From positions 421,367 to 485,366 of the forward strand of contig NZ_LMEF01000012.1 in assembly GCF_001427905.1 (NCBI RefSeq): a DNA stretch of 64,000 nucleotides. Direction: 5' to 3'. Shown here piece after piece: positions 53,747-63,481 of the stretch. Both the position numbers and the translations under genes were made by a program. Source of the stretch: Flavobacterium sp. Root420 (GTDB lineage Bacteria; Bacteroidota; Bacteroidia; Flavobacteriales; Flavobacteriaceae). The first letter of the stretch is position 1; every line of letters begins with the position of its first letter. Below the pieces are notes generated by a model. It was not told the DNA's origin. It was given only the letters and a program-made list of their open reading frames with translations, and did no database searches.

Positions 53747-53777
53747 TTGCAAGTCGCAAGGCTATTTCATACCTTTG
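53747..53777 (+). promoter_or_regulatory. Promoter of metH
   Basis: TTG (53747), 20 bp, TACCTTTG (53770-53777): full match; same -7 box as metK. Confidence 0.75.
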
Positions 53778-53800
53778 CACCGTTCCTAAATTTATTGAAA

Positions 53801-53911
53801 GTTATCACGAAAGGCGGAGGGATAGACCCGATGAAACCTTAGCAACCCTTTATCATAAAGAAGGTGCTAAATTCTACTTTACACTAATTCATAGTATTAA
53901 AGATAGATAAC
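53801..53911 (+). ncRNA. SAM-I (S-box) riboswitch upstream of metH
   Basis: Core GGAGGGATAGACCCGATGAA, CCTTAGCAACC, AAGGTGCTAAATTCTAC and AGATAGATAAC. P1 pairs GTTATC (53801) with GATAAC (53911). P3 is TTTA/TAAA and P4 CTTTA/TAAAG. About 340 nt of repeat-rich leader separates it from the metH start, and no clear terminator follows, so how it acts is not obvious. Confidence 0.94.
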
Positions 53912-54250
53912 ACAAATACATAAAGTATTTCCTCAACTTTTCCTGACAACCTTACAATATTATTTTACTGAATTCACAGTATCATGAGCGAATCATTGGC
54001 GCATTTTTGCCATCATCGTTCCCGCTGTCCACAATATCTTTTATTCTGAACCCCAGAATAAAAGGATATTTGCTCCCATCGGGGCTAATTAGCCGGCAAT
54101 AGTGAATTTTTGGAATTAATGTGAATCAAAACGAGTATCCTAACAGGTTTTCATCCCGAGGCTTCGGGACTGTTAGGTATGTTTCAAATAATAGAATAAA
54201 AACTTAGCATCTTAGTGCCTCAGCACCTTAGCAGCTAAAAGACAAAAAAA
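53912..54250. other. Repeat-rich leader between the riboswitch and metH
   Basis: Holds hairpins TTTATTCTG/CAGAATAAA (about 54041-54062), CCTAACAG/CTGTTAGG (about 54139-54178) and CTTAGCATCTTAG-type words near 54205-54235. No coding frame was found. Confidence 0.5.
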
Positions 54251-55255
54251 ATGGCAATAACAATTCAGGAAGCAATTAAAAAAAATATCCTAATCCTTGA
54301 TGGAGCAATGGGAACAATGTTGCAGCGCTATAATTTCTCAGAAGAAGATTTCAGAGGAGAGCGTTTCAAGGATTTTCCGCATCCGTTAAAAGGAAATAAC
54401 GATTTACTATCCATAACACAACCACAAGCGATCCGCGATGTTCACACTGCGTATTTTGATGCTGGCGCAGACATTGTAGAAACCAATACTTTTTCAGGAA
54501 CTACGATCGGTATGGCCGACTATTTCCTGGAAGATTTGGTTTACGAATTAAACTACGAATCGGCTAAAATTGCCCGTGAAGTAGCAGATGAATTCACCGT
54601 TAAAAATCCGAATAAACCACGTTTCGTGGCCGGATCCATCGGACCGACAAACAGAACGGCAAGTATGTCGCCAGATGTAAACGATCCGGGTTATAGAGCT
54701 GTAACTTTTGATGATTTGCGTATTGCTTACAAACAACAAGTAGAAGCGCTAATGGATGGCGGATGCGATTTACTTTTGGTAGAAACAATCTTTGATACCT
54801 TAAATGCCAAAGCTGCACTTTTCGCCATCGAAGAAGTAAAAGACGAACGCAATCTGGATATTCCAATCATGGTTTCAGGAACGATTACTGATGCTTCAGG
54901 AAGAACACTTTCCGGGCAAACTGTTGAAGCGTTTTTGATTTCAGTATCACATATTCCGTTATTAAGCGTAGGTTTCAATTGCGCTCTTGGAGCCGATTTA
55001 TTGAAGCCATATTTAAAAACATTATCACAGCATACACAGTTCAACGTTTCGGCGCACCCAAATGCTGGTTTACCAAACGCATTCGGACAATACGATGAAA
55101 CGCCAGAACAAACTCAGGCCTTAATCAAAGAATATTTAGAGGATAATTTAATCAACATCATCGGTGGTTGTTGCGGAACTACTCCAGATCATATTCGATT
55201 AATTGCTGAAGTTGCAAAGGATTATAAGCCACGTGTTGCGCCGGTATTGTCGTAA
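54251..55255 (+). CDS. metH: Methionine synthase, homocysteine-binding N-terminal part (split MetH)
   Basis: A 334-aa protein equal to the first domain of cobalamin-dependent MetH. It binds homocysteine by zinc: Cys in VGFNCALGA and the pair [11 protein letters not shown] are the ligands. [20 protein letters not shown] and [15 protein letters not shown] are typical. The rest of MetH is encoded 730 bp downstream (55986). The two must work as one enzyme to methylate homocysteine. Regulated by the SAM-I riboswitch at 53801. Confidence 0.93.
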   Translation: MAITIQEAIKKNILILDGAMGTMLQRYNFSEEDFRGERFKDFPHPLKGNNDLLSITQPQAIRDVHTAYFDAGADIVETNTFSGTTIGMADYFLEDLVYELNYESAKIAREVADEFTVKNPNKPRFVAGSIGPTNRTASMSPDVNDPGYRAVTFDDLRIAYKQQVEALMDGGCDLLLVETIFDTLNAKAALFAIEEVKDERNLDIPIMVSGTITDASGRTLSGQTVEAFLISVSHIPLLSVGFNCALGADLLKPYLKTLSQHTQFNVSAHPNAGLPNAFGQYDETPEQTQALIKEYLEDNLINIIGGCCGTTPDHIRLIAEVAKDYKPRVAPVLS

Positions 55256-55269
55256 GCTTTTTGATAATT

Positions 55270-55589
55270 ATGAAGAAAATTTCATTTCTGTTTAGTTTGA
55301 TATTTATGAGTTGTAATTATACGACTAATACGGTTTTTCAAAAAAGCATTAAATGTGAAGATTGTTTAGTTACAAAAGAAGAGACAGCTGTTGGGATAGC
55401 AGAGCCAATTTTGTTTGAATCATATGGTAAAGATCAAATAGAAGATCAAAGACTTATACAGTAACAATAGAAAATGATTCTATTTGGCATATTGAAGGTA
55501 CTTTTAATAGCATTGGTTTTGGAGGTGTGTTTGATATTAAAATCTCAGCAAAAAACGGTAAGGTTCTTTATATGATGCATGGAAAATAA
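55270..55589 (+). pseudogene. Frameshifted lipoprotein gene, NTF2-fold immunity protein-like
   Basis: The frame starts with a lipoprotein signal (MKKISFLFSLIFMSC) and VTKEETAVGIAEPILFESYG, then stops at 55464. Shifting frame by one base near 55452 restores a continuation (YTVTIENDSIWHIEGTF, GGVFDIKISAKNGKVLYMMH, GK, stop), so one base has probably been lost in what would read EDQRPYTV. The joined 106 residues fit the NTF2-fold immunity protein pattern (polymorphic toxin neighbours). It lies between the two metH halves, with no toxin gene near, and looks like a decayed insertion. Confidence 0.65.
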
Positions 55590-55985
55590 TTAAACTAAAC
55601 GTTTTTAGAGAAGTTCCGGAGGAACGAAATGTTGGTAGCAACGGAATTTATTCCGTTGAAAATGATGAAGGATCAAAACAAGAGTTCCGTAGGAACGAAA
55701 TATAAAATTGATTCAAAGATTTGAAAAATTTATTTCAAAAACGACAATTGAAATCGTGAAAAAATAAATCGTTTTATGAAACCGATACCGCGTGAGGGAT
55801 AGAAGTGAAAAGCCCGCAGACCAATGCAGTGATAACGAAATTGGTCGAGGACTTGTAACGGATAGCCCGACCCGGAGGGACACGCCCAAAATAAGATTAT
55901 AAAGATAAAAGGTTTTGACCTTATAAAAAATAGAATAAAAAAACTCAGAACCTTAGAATCTTAGGGCCTTAGTAACTTAGAAAAA
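55590..55985. repeat. Repeat mosaic between the metH halves
   Basis: Contains two copies of GTTCCGNAGGAACGAAAT (55611, 55683), a structured element at 55782-55887 with GCGTGAGGGATAGAAGTGAA, stem GACCAAT/ATTGGTC and GGATAGCCCGACCCGGAGGG, and TTAGAACCTTAG words up to the metH ATG. No gene seen. Confidence 0.6.
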
Positions 55986-58661
55986 ATGGCAGAAAAAAGA
56001 AGAGACCTTGTATTAGCAGGATTAGAACCGTTGATTATTACGCCCGAAAGTGTTTTTGTAAACGTTGGGGAACGTACGAATGTAACCGGTTCACGAAAAT
56101 TCCTTCGCTTGATTAAGGAAGAGAAATATGACGAGGCGCTTGATATTGCAAGACAACAAGTAGAGGGTGGAGCACAGATCATCGATATTAATATGGATGA
56201 AGGAATGCTTGATGGTGTTCAGGCAATGACAAAATTCCTGAATTTAATTGCATCAGAACCCGACATTTCGAGAGTGCCGATTATGATCGACAGCTCGAAA
56301 TGGGAAATCATTGAAGCGGGTCTGAAAGTAGTACAAGGAAAAAGCGTTGTCAACTCGATTTCGCTGAAAGAAGGCGAAGAAGCCTTTATTCACCACGCCA
56401 AATTAATCAAACGTTACGGAGCGGCGGCTATTATCATGGCTTTTGACGAAGTAGGTCAGGCCGATAATTTTGACCGAAGAGTGGAGATTTGTCAGCGTTC
56501 GTATGATATTTTGGTTAACAAAGTTGGTTTTCCTCCGCAGGATATTATTTTCGATTTAAATATTTTCCCAGTTGCAACCGGAATGGAAGAACATCGCTTA
56601 AATGCTTTGGACTTTTTTAGAGGGACAAAATGGGTTCGCGAAAACTTGCCTCACGCGCATATTAGCGGTGGTGTGAGTAACGTTTCGTTTTCTTTTAGAG
56701 GAAATGATCATGTCCGTGAAGCGATGCACTCGGTGTTTTTATACCACGCGATTCAGAACGGAATGACAATGGGAATCGTAAATCCGGAGATGCTTTCGAT
56801 TTACGATGATATTCCGAAAGACTTATTAGAACACGTTGAAGACGTAATTCTGAACAGACGTGATGACGCAACAGAACGACTTTTAGATTTTGCAGAGAAC
56901 GTAAAAGGCGAAGTAAAAAGTGATGAAAAAGCGATTCAGGAATGGCGTTTGGGAACGGTTCAGGAGCGTATTACACATTCATTGGTAAAAGGAGTTGATG
57001 CTTTTATTGAAGAAGATGTTGAAGAAGCGCGTTTGGCCGCAACAAAACCAATTGAAGTTATCGAAATCAATTTGATGACAGGGATGAATGTGGTTGGAGA
57101 TTTATTCGGAAGTGGAAAAATGTTCCTGCCTCAGGTGGTAAAATCAGCGCGTGTAATGAAAAAGGCCGTAGCGTATTTATTGCCTTATATTGAAGCAAGC
57201 AAACAAGCCGGAGATAAACAAGGAAACGGAAAAATCTTGATGGCGACTGTAAAAGGTGACGTTCACGATATTGGTAAAAACATCGTTTCGGTGGTTTTGG
57301 CCTGTAACAATTACGAGATTGTAGATCTAGGTGTTATGGTGCCTCCGGAAAAAATTATTGCGGCTGCGATCGAACATAATGTTGACATTATCGGATTAAG
57401 CGGATTGATCACACCTTCGCTTGACGAAATGGTGTATTTGGCAAAAGAATTAGACAAACAAGGAATTAAAATTCCGATTATGATTGGGGGAGCAACGACT
57501 TCACGCGCGCATACTGCGGTGAAAATCGCTCCACAATATAGAGAAACTGTAATTCACGTAAACGATGCTTCACGTGCCGTTACCGTTGCAGGAAATTTAT
57601 TAGATCACAATCGCAAAATATATGCAAGTGATATTCGTGCAGAATACGATTCGTTTAGAGAAACGTTTTTAAACCGTTCAAGAGATAAAAACTTCCTGAC
57701 GATTGAACAAGCGCGTAAAAACAAATTACAATTGGATTGGAGTGAATATACACCGACAAAACCAAAAGTAAGTGGTAAACAAATCGTTGAAGTTGATTTG
57801 GATGTTTTGGTTCCATACATTGACTGGACACCGTTTTTTAGAACGTGGGAATTGTTCGGGAAGTATCCGGCGATTTTAACGGATGAAGTTGTGGGAGAAC
57901 AGGCAACTTCTGTTTTTGCAGATGCTCAGGAAATGTTGAAAGTGATTTTGGCAGAAAAGAAATTAACGGCAAAAGGTATTTACGGCATTTTCCCTGCAAA
58001 TCAGGTTGACGATGACGATATCGAATTGCGTGATGAAAACGGAAAAGTGTTGGAGAAATTCTTAACGCTTCGTCAGCAGTCACAAAAAACGAAAGGTGCT
58101 CCAAACATAGCTTTGTCTGATTTTATTTTACCAAAAGACAGTGGAATTACAGATTACATCGGAGCTTTTTGTGTAACAACAGGTTTTGGTGTAGACGAAT
58201 GGGCAGCCGAATTCGAGGCAGCTTTAGACGATTACAATTCGATTATGGTTAAAGCTTTAGCCGATCGTTTTGCTGAGGCTTTCGCCGAATATCTTCACGA
58301 AAAAGTACGTCAGGAATTCTGGGGTTATGATCCTGAAGAATCACTTTCTACAGAAGATTTGATCGAAGAAAATTATAAAGGAATTCGTCCGGCACCAGGA
58401 TATCCGGCATGTCCGGACCATTTGGAAAAACCAACAATCTGGAAGCTCTTAAATGTGGCTGAAGAAATTGGGGTAACGCTGACGGAAAGTATGGCGATGT
58501 GGCCAGCATCATCTGTTTCTGGTTATTATTTTGGAAATCCGAAAAGTAAATATTTTGGACTCGGAAAAATAAAAGAAGATCAGGTTGTAGATTATGCTAA
58601 ACGACGCAACGTCTCAACTGAATATGCATCAAAATGGTTAAACCCTAATATAGCAGATTAA
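55986..58661 (+). CDS. metH: Methionine synthase, folate, cobalamin and activation domains (split MetH)
   Basis: An 891-aa protein. Domains in order: pterin-binding ([19 protein letters not shown], about 25-290), B12-binding cap and Rossmann domain ([20 protein letters not shown] with the cobalt-ligand His, about 330-590) and the SAM-binding reactivation domain ([19 protein letters not shown] near the end). With the protein at 54251 it makes the complete MetH. The spacer between the halves is 730 bp. Confidence 0.95.
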   Translation: MAEKRRDLVLAGLEPLIITPESVFVNVGERTNVTGSRKFLRLIKEEKYDEALDIARQQVEGGAQIIDINMDEGMLDGVQAMTKFLNLIASEPDISRVPIMIDSSKWEIIEAGLKVVQGKSVVNSISLKEGEEAFIHHAKLIKRYGAAAIIMAFDEVGQADNFDRRVEICQRSYDILVNKVGFPPQDIIFDLNIFPVATGMEEHRLNALDFFRGTKWVRENLPHAHISGGVSNVSFSFRGNDHVREAMHSVFLYHAIQNGMTMGIVNPEMLSIYDDIPKDLLEHVEDVILNRRDDATERLLDFAENVKGEVKSDEKAIQEWRLGTVQERITHSLVKGVDAFIEEDVEEARLAATKPIEVIEINLMTGMNVVGDLFGSGKMFLPQVVKSARVMKKAVAYLLPYIEASKQAGDKQGNGKILMATVKGDVHDIGKNIVSVVLACNNYEIVDLGVMVPPEKIIAAAIEHNVDIIGLSGLITPSLDEMVYLAKELDKQGIKIPIMIGGATTSRAHTAVKIAPQYRETVIHVNDASRAVTVAGNLLDHNRKIYASDIRAEYDSFRETFLNRSRDKNFLTIEQARKNKLQLDWSEYTPTKPKVSGKQIVEVDLDVLVPYIDWTPFFRTWELFGKYPAILTDEVVGEQATSVFADAQEMLKVILAEKKLTAKGIYGIFPANQVDDDDIELRDENGKVLEKFLTLRQQSQKTKGAPNIALSDFILPKDSGITDYIGAFCVTTGFGVDEWAAEFEAALDDYNSIMVKALADRFAEAFAEYLHEKVRQEFWGYDPEESLSTEDLIEENYKGIRPAPGYPACPDHLEKPTIWKLLNVAEEIGVTLTESMAMWPASSVSGYYFGNPKSKYFGLGKIKEDQVVDYAKRRNVSTEYASKWLNPNIAD

Positions 58662-58805
58662 AATAATTTATGATTTTAGAGTGTAGATTTTAGATTTGAA
58701 CTCACTCATAATTTTAAAGCAAGAAGATATTTGATTTATGTTTTTGATTCAGATTTTTTACACAAACAACTCAAAACTCATAATTCATAACTCATAACCT
58801 AAAGA

Positions 58806-59762
58806 ATGAAAGTAACAGAACATATAGAAAACGCCAAAGGAAATACCTTATTCTCATTTGAACTTATTCCGCCTCAAAAGGGGAAAAGTATTCAGGAATT
58901 ATACGATAATATTGATCCGTTGATGGAGTTTAAACCACCGTTTATTGATGTAACGACTTCGCGCGAAGAGTATATTTATATTGATAAAGGCAATGGTCTT
59001 TTAGATAAAAAATTGACTCGTATGCGTCCGGGAACGCTTGGAATTTGCGCTTCTATAAAACATAAATACAATGTAGATACTGTACCGCATTTGCTTTGCG
59101 GAGGTTTTACACAGGAAGAAACAGAATACATGTTGGTAGATTGTCAATATTTGGGAATCAACAATGTAATGGCGCTTCGTGGAGATGCCATGAAAGACGA
59201 ACAATCTTTTGTGCCTAAATTAGGAGGAAATAGTTTTGCTATAGATTTAGTTAGACAAATCAATAACTTGAATTGCGGAAAATATCTGCATGAAGTTATG
59301 GATATCGATAACAAAGCTGATTTTTGTATTGGTGTTGCGGGTTATCCGGAGAAACATTTAGAATCACCTTCGTTACAATCAGATTTAAAGAGATTAAAAG
59401 AAAAAGTAGATGCAGGTGCTGATTATGTGGTAACGCAAATGTTTTTTGATAATGCTAAATATTTTGAATTTGTAGCAAAAGCAAGAGAAATTGGTATAAC
59501 AATTCCAATTATTCCCGGGATTAAGCCAATTGCTGTTCAAAGACATTTACAAATTTTACCACAGATTTTCAGAATCGATTTGCCTGAAGATTTAATTGAT
59601 GCTGTCGATAAATGTAAAAATAATGCTGAGATCAAACAAGTCGGAATCGAGTGGGCGATTCAGCAGTCTCTTGAATTAAAAGCAGCCGGAGTTCCGGTTT
59701 TGCATTATTATTCTATGGGAAAATCTGAGAATATTCGCCAGATCGCGAGTCAGATTTTTTAA
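58806..59762 (+). CDS. metF: Methylenetetrahydrofolate reductase
   Basis: A 318-aa FAD enzyme giving 5-methyltetrahydrofolate to MetH. Seen: FSFELIPPQKGKSIQELYDN, DVTTSREEY, NVMALRGD, GVAGYPEKHLESPSLQSDL, and DYVVTQMFFDNAKYFEFV. It is 144 bp after metH and in the same direction, with an AT-rich repeat spacer (CATAATTC words), so co-expression under the metH riboswitch is possible. Confidence 0.95.
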   Translation: MKVTEHIENAKGNTLFSFELIPPQKGKSIQELYDNIDPLMEFKPPFIDVTTSREEYIYIDKGNGLLDKKLTRMRPGTLGICASIKHKYNVDTVPHLLCGGFTQEETEYMLVDCQYLGINNVMALRGDAMKDEQSFVPKLGGNSFAIDLVRQINNLNCGKYLHEVMDIDNKADFCIGVAGYPEKHLESPSLQSDLKRLKEKVDAGADYVVTQMFFDNAKYFEFVAKAREIGITIPIIPGIKPIAVQRHLQILPQIFRIDLPEDLIDAVDKCKNNAEIKQVGIEWAIQQSLELKAAGVPVLHYYSMGKSENIRQIASQIF

Positions 59763-59795
59763 GGGTTTTTGCTCGTTTTAGCCATTTGCGTATAG

Positions 59796-59904
59796 TTTTG
59801 TCATTCCGAGGAACGAGGAATCCCCGCAAGTAACTCTGCACAGAAAAGCGGACAATCTTTGTCGAGCTACTTGTTGGGATTCCTCGTTCCTCGGAATGAC
59901 AAAA
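59796..59904. repeat. 109-bp inverted repeat element
   Basis: Arms 59796-59824 and 59876-59904 are perfect 29-bp complements (GTCATTCCGAGGAACGAG at the tip), and the inner part (CAAGTAACTC / GAGCTACTTG) pairs further, making a nearly complete hairpin. No transposase. It looks like a dispersed REP- or MITE-like element placed after metF, where it may also protect or end the transcript. Confidence 0.8.
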
Positions 59905-59960
59905 AAGACGATGATGTCTTGGAATTTGGAATTTTTTAATTGGAATTTAATTTTAGTTTT

Positions 59961-60614
59961 ATGAAAAAAGAAGAATTACAAGCAATCGCGGCTCAGCTAA
60001 AACATCCAACAGGAGAAAAAGGAATAGAAATGGCCAACATGATGCATGAAACCAACATCAACATGACGCGTCATTCTGTTCAAAATCTCAATATAAAAGC
60101 CGGAAATTCTATTTTAGAATTAGGTCATGGAAATGCGGGACATGTCGAATTTATATTCGAACAGGCTGAGAACCTGAAATACTACGGACTTGAAATGTCT
60201 GAATTAATGTTTCAGGAAGCGCGCCAGATCAACAGAAATTTTGTTTCTCAAAAACAAGCTTTCTTTTCACTTTATGACGGAAACGCAGTTCCGTTTCACG
60301 ATGACTTTTTTGACAAAATATTTACAGTAAATACCATTTATTTTTGGCAGGAACCTGAAAAATTGCTTTCAGAAATATACAGGGTTTTAAAACCAAATGG
60401 AGTTTTCTGCATCACTTTTGCAGAAGAAAGTTTCATGAAACAGCTTCCGTTTACCAAATTCGAATTTGAACTTTACAGTACTGAAAAAGTAGAGCAATTA
60501 GTGCAGAAAACGCTGTTTAAAATCTTAGACAAAGAGACTTTAACCGAAAAAGTAAAAACCAGAACAGGAGAATTAGTTGATCGGGACTTTACTACGATTG
60601 TTTTAGAAAAATAG
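59961..60614 (+). CDS. Class I SAM-dependent methyltransferase
   Basis: A 217-aa enzyme. Motif I is ILELGHGNAGHVEFI (HG in place of the second usual Gly), then YYGLEMSELM and the loop FTVNTIYFWQEPEKLLSEIY, RVLKPNGVFCITFAEE. Similar to the small UbiE/COQ5-like methyltransferases with unknown substrate. The frame is open 7 codons further to a TTG, but ATG 59961 is a better start. Monocistronic. Confidence 0.85.
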   Translation: MKKEELQAIAAQLKHPTGEKGIEMANMMHETNINMTRHSVQNLNIKAGNSILELGHGNAGHVEFIFEQAENLKYYGLEMSELMFQEARQINRNFVSQKQAFFSLYDGNAVPFHDDFFDKIFTVNTIYFWQEPEKLLSEIYRVLKPNGVFCITFAEESFMKQLPFTKFEFELYSTEKVEQLVQKTLFKILDKETLTEKVKTRTGELVDRDFTTIVLEK

Positions 60615-60696
60615 TTTTTGAACTCTTTTTTTGAGTAATTTAATTGATTTTTATTTGAGGTGCCTATTTCGGCAAATCCTAATACTTTAAAAAATT

Positions 60697-61920
60697 ATGG
60701 AGGTTAAAAAAATCAATTTTCTTCAAAGCTACAGCAGTATTTTATTACTTCTTGGCGGAATTATTCTCGGCAGTATTTTAGGGTTATTTTATGGTAAAGA
60801 TGTCCTGGTTATAAAACCACTTGGAGATATTTTTCTGAACTTACTTTTTACAGCTATTATTCCACTTATATTTTTTACAATAGCATCTTCTATTGCCAAT
60901 TTAGAAAGAACAGAAAAGTTAGGGAAACTGTTTGTAATTATGATTGGCGTTTTTCTGGCGACAATTCTAATTTCTGCTATTGTGATGATTTTGGCTGTTT
61001 ATCTCTTTCCAATTCATCAAAGTATTATACTTTCTAAAGTTCCAATTGAAAATATAAAATCCGGGAGTATTGGAGATCAAATAGCGCAATTGCTGACAGT
61101 AAATGATTTCTTCGAATTATTGTCCCGAAAAAGTATGTTAGCGCTTATAATTTTTTCTTTTTTAATTGGATTTGCAAGTTTGCAATCGGGCGAGAAAGGA
61201 GGTGCTTTCAGAAGTTTTCTGGACTCAGGAAATGAAGTCATGAAGCAACTTTTGAATATGATTATGAAATTAGCCCCAATTGGTTTGGGAGCTTATTTTG
61301 CCTATCAGGTTGGGGTTTTTGGGCCGCAATTATTTGGAGTGTATGCAAAACCTTTGGGCGTTTATTATGGCGCTTGTATTTTTTACTTCTTTGTATTTTT
61401 TAGTTTATATGCTTTTGTTGCAGGTGGAAAAAGAGCTTTCATTGTATTTTGGAGCAATAATATTACGCCGGCTTTAACCGCAGTCGGAACTTGCAGCAGT
61501 ATTGCCACAATTCCGGCAAACCTTGAAGCGGCTGAAAAAATGAACATCCCAAAACATGTTCGAAATCTGGTTATTCCACTCGGAGCGCCTTTGCATAAAG
61601 ACGGCTCTAGCATGTCTTCCATTTTAAAAATAACCGTTCTTTTTGCCATGTTTGGAAAGGATTTTACAGAACCTTCAACTATACTTTTGGCACTTGGAAT
61701 TACGGTAATTGTTTCCATTGTTGAAGGCGGAATTCCGAATGGAGGATATATCGGAGAAGTTTTGGCTATTACTGTTTATGGATTACCAATGGAACAGGCT
61801 TTACCGGTTGCTATGATTTTAGGAACATTAGTCGATCCCATTGCGACCTTATTAAATGTCAATGGCGATTTGATTTGTTCAATGGTGATTTCGCGGTTTT
61901 CCGAAAAAACAAAATGGTAG
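60697..61920 (+). CDS. Dicarboxylate/amino acid:cation symporter (DAACS family)
   Basis: A 407-aa inner-membrane transporter (GltP/GltT type) for glutamate, aspartate or C4-dicarboxylates with Na+ or H+. Seen: PLGDIFLNLLFTAIIPLIFF, the serine-rich hairpin as TAVGTCSSIATIPANLEAAE, the PLGAPLHKDGSSM substrate region and the last-helix LGTLVDPIATLLNVNGD. Substrate cannot be told from sequence. Confidence 0.92.
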   Translation: MEVKKINFLQSYSSILLLLGGIILGSILGLFYGKDVLVIKPLGDIFLNLLFTAIIPLIFFTIASSIANLERTEKLGKLFVIMIGVFLATILISAIVMILAVYLFPIHQSIILSKVPIENIKSGSIGDQIAQLLTVNDFFELLSRKSMLALIIFSFLIGFASLQSGEKGGAFRSFLDSGNEVMKQLLNMIMKLAPIGLGAYFAYQVGVFGPQLFGVYAKPLGVYYGACIFYFFVFFSLYAFVAGGKRAFIVFWSNNITPALTAVGTCSSIATIPANLEAAEKMNIPKHVRNLVIPLGAPLHKDGSSMSSILKITVLFAMFGKDFTEPSTILLALGITVIVSIVEGGIPNGGYIGEVLAITVYGLPMEQALPVAMILGTLVDPIATLLNVNGDLICSMVISRFSEKTKW

Positions 61921-61936
61921 TTTAAAAAAAAACAAT

Positions 61937-61983
61937 TTTTTAAAATTCCAAATTCCAAATCCAGAAATTCCAAATCCCAAAAT
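61937..61983. repeat. AATTCCAAATTCC-type word repeats
   Basis: Five tandem variants of AATTCCAAAT(C) just after the symporter gene; another spacer with its own word. Confidence 0.6.
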
Positions 61984-62046
61984 TAAATCTGCTTTCTGTA
62001 TAATCTGTGTGAAACTAAACTAGCACTTCTTTCAAATAAAAACAAG

Positions 62047-63450
62047 ATGAATTTAATACTACAACACGATCTAAACGATCTCGAAAATATTTTAGAAAAA
62101 ACAAAACAACAAGGAATAGATTTTTTAAATAACCTGGAAAATGTTCCAACTTCTAATAAAAATTCAATTGATTATACCAGAGAATTAAACGAATTAGGTT
62201 TAGGTTCTTTGGCTACGCTGGAGGAATTTAATGAACGATTAGCACCTTTAATGGTTGCTTCGCCAGGGCCAAGATATTGGGGATTTGTTACCGGAGGATC
62301 AACCCCTGCTTCAATAGTTGGTGATTGGCTGGCTTCGGTTTATGATCAAAATACGCAAGCTATAAAAGGACAAGGTGGTGCGTCGGCTTTAATTGAATTT
62401 GAAACTATTAACTTATTATTACAGTTATTGGGTTTGCCGGATTCTTTTTTAGGCGGATTTGTAACAGGTGCAACAATGTCGAATTTCACTTGTTTAGGCG
62501 TTGCCAGACAATGGTTTGGAAATCAACTTGGGAAAGATTTTGCAAAAAACGGAATTTTTGAAACAATCAACATATTAAGCGCAACGCCACATTCTTCTTC
62601 AATAAAATCATTGGCAATGTTAGGAATTGGAAGTAATAATTTTACCACAGTTAAAACTGCTGAAGGCAATCGTGAAGCTATTGATATTGTCGATTTAGAG
62701 GAAAATATTAAAAATTTAAATGGAAAACCTTTCATTTTAATTTCAAGTGCAGGAACAGTAAATACAGCCGATTTTGATGATTTTGAAGCTATTTCAAAAC
62801 TAAAAGCAAAATACAATTTCTGGTGGCATATTGATGCTGCTTTTGGAGGATTTGCTGCAGTTTCGGATAAGTATAAACATTTGGTTGAAGGCTGGGAAGG
62901 AGCAGACAGTATCACAATTGATTGTCATAAATGGCTAAACGTACCTTATGAAAGTGCTTTTTATTTGATTAAAAAAGAGCATACCAGTTTGCAGATAGAA
63001 ACATTTCAGAATTCGAACGCGCCTTATTTAGGAAATCCGTTAGAGAATTTTAATTATTTGAATGTATTGCCGGAAAATTCACGTCGTTTAAGAGCATTGC
63101 CAGTTTGGTTTTCGTTATTAGCATACGGGAAAGAAGGTTTTTGCGATATTGTGGAGAATAGCACTTCATTGGCGATGCATTTTGGAAATGAATTGATCGA
63201 AGAAGGGAATTTTGAATTGCTGGCTCCAATTCGCCTTAATAATGTTTGTTTTACTTTGAAGGGAAATCACAATCAGGAAAAAGTAAGCGAGTTTTTGACG
63301 CTTTTAAATGATAAAGGAAAAGTATTTATGACGCCAACGGTGTATCAAAATCGTAAAGGAATCAGGGCCTCATTTGTAAACTGGCGCACAAACGAAACTG
63401 ATATTGAAGTTGTTATAGGTGAAATGAAAGAAACATTAAATGCTTTATAG
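62047..63450 (+). CDS. PLP-dependent group II decarboxylase family protein
   Basis: A 467-aa PLP enzyme of the glutamate/aromatic-L-amino-acid decarboxylase superfamily. Seen: PRYWGFVTGGSTPASIVGDW, TGATMSNFTCLGVARQW, WWHIDAAFGGFAAV with the cofactor Asp, and the Schiff-base lysine in TIDCHKWLNVPYES. Substrate unknown; aspartate, aromatic amino acids or a related amine are possible. Confidence 0.88.
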   Translation: MNLILQHDLNDLENILEKTKQQGIDFLNNLENVPTSNKNSIDYTRELNELGLGSLATLEEFNERLAPLMVASPGPRYWGFVTGGSTPASIVGDWLASVYDQNTQAIKGQGGASALIEFETINLLLQLLGLPDSFLGGFVTGATMSNFTCLGVARQWFGNQLGKDFAKNGIFETINILSATPHSSSIKSLAMLGIGSNNFTTVKTAEGNREAIDIVDLEENIKNLNGKPFILISSAGTVNTADFDDFEAISKLKAKYNFWWHIDAAFGGFAAVSDKYKHLVEGWEGADSITIDCHKWLNVPYESAFYLIKKEHTSLQIETFQNSNAPYLGNPLENFNYLNVLPENSRRLRALPVWFSLLAYGKEGFCDIVENSTSLAMHFGNELIEEGNFELLAPIRLNNVCFTLKGNHNQEKVSEFLTLLNDKGKVFMTPTVYQNRKGIRASFVNWRTNETDIEVVIGEMKETLNAL

Positions 63451-63481
63451 TATATTTATAAATCAGTTTAAATGATTCGAC

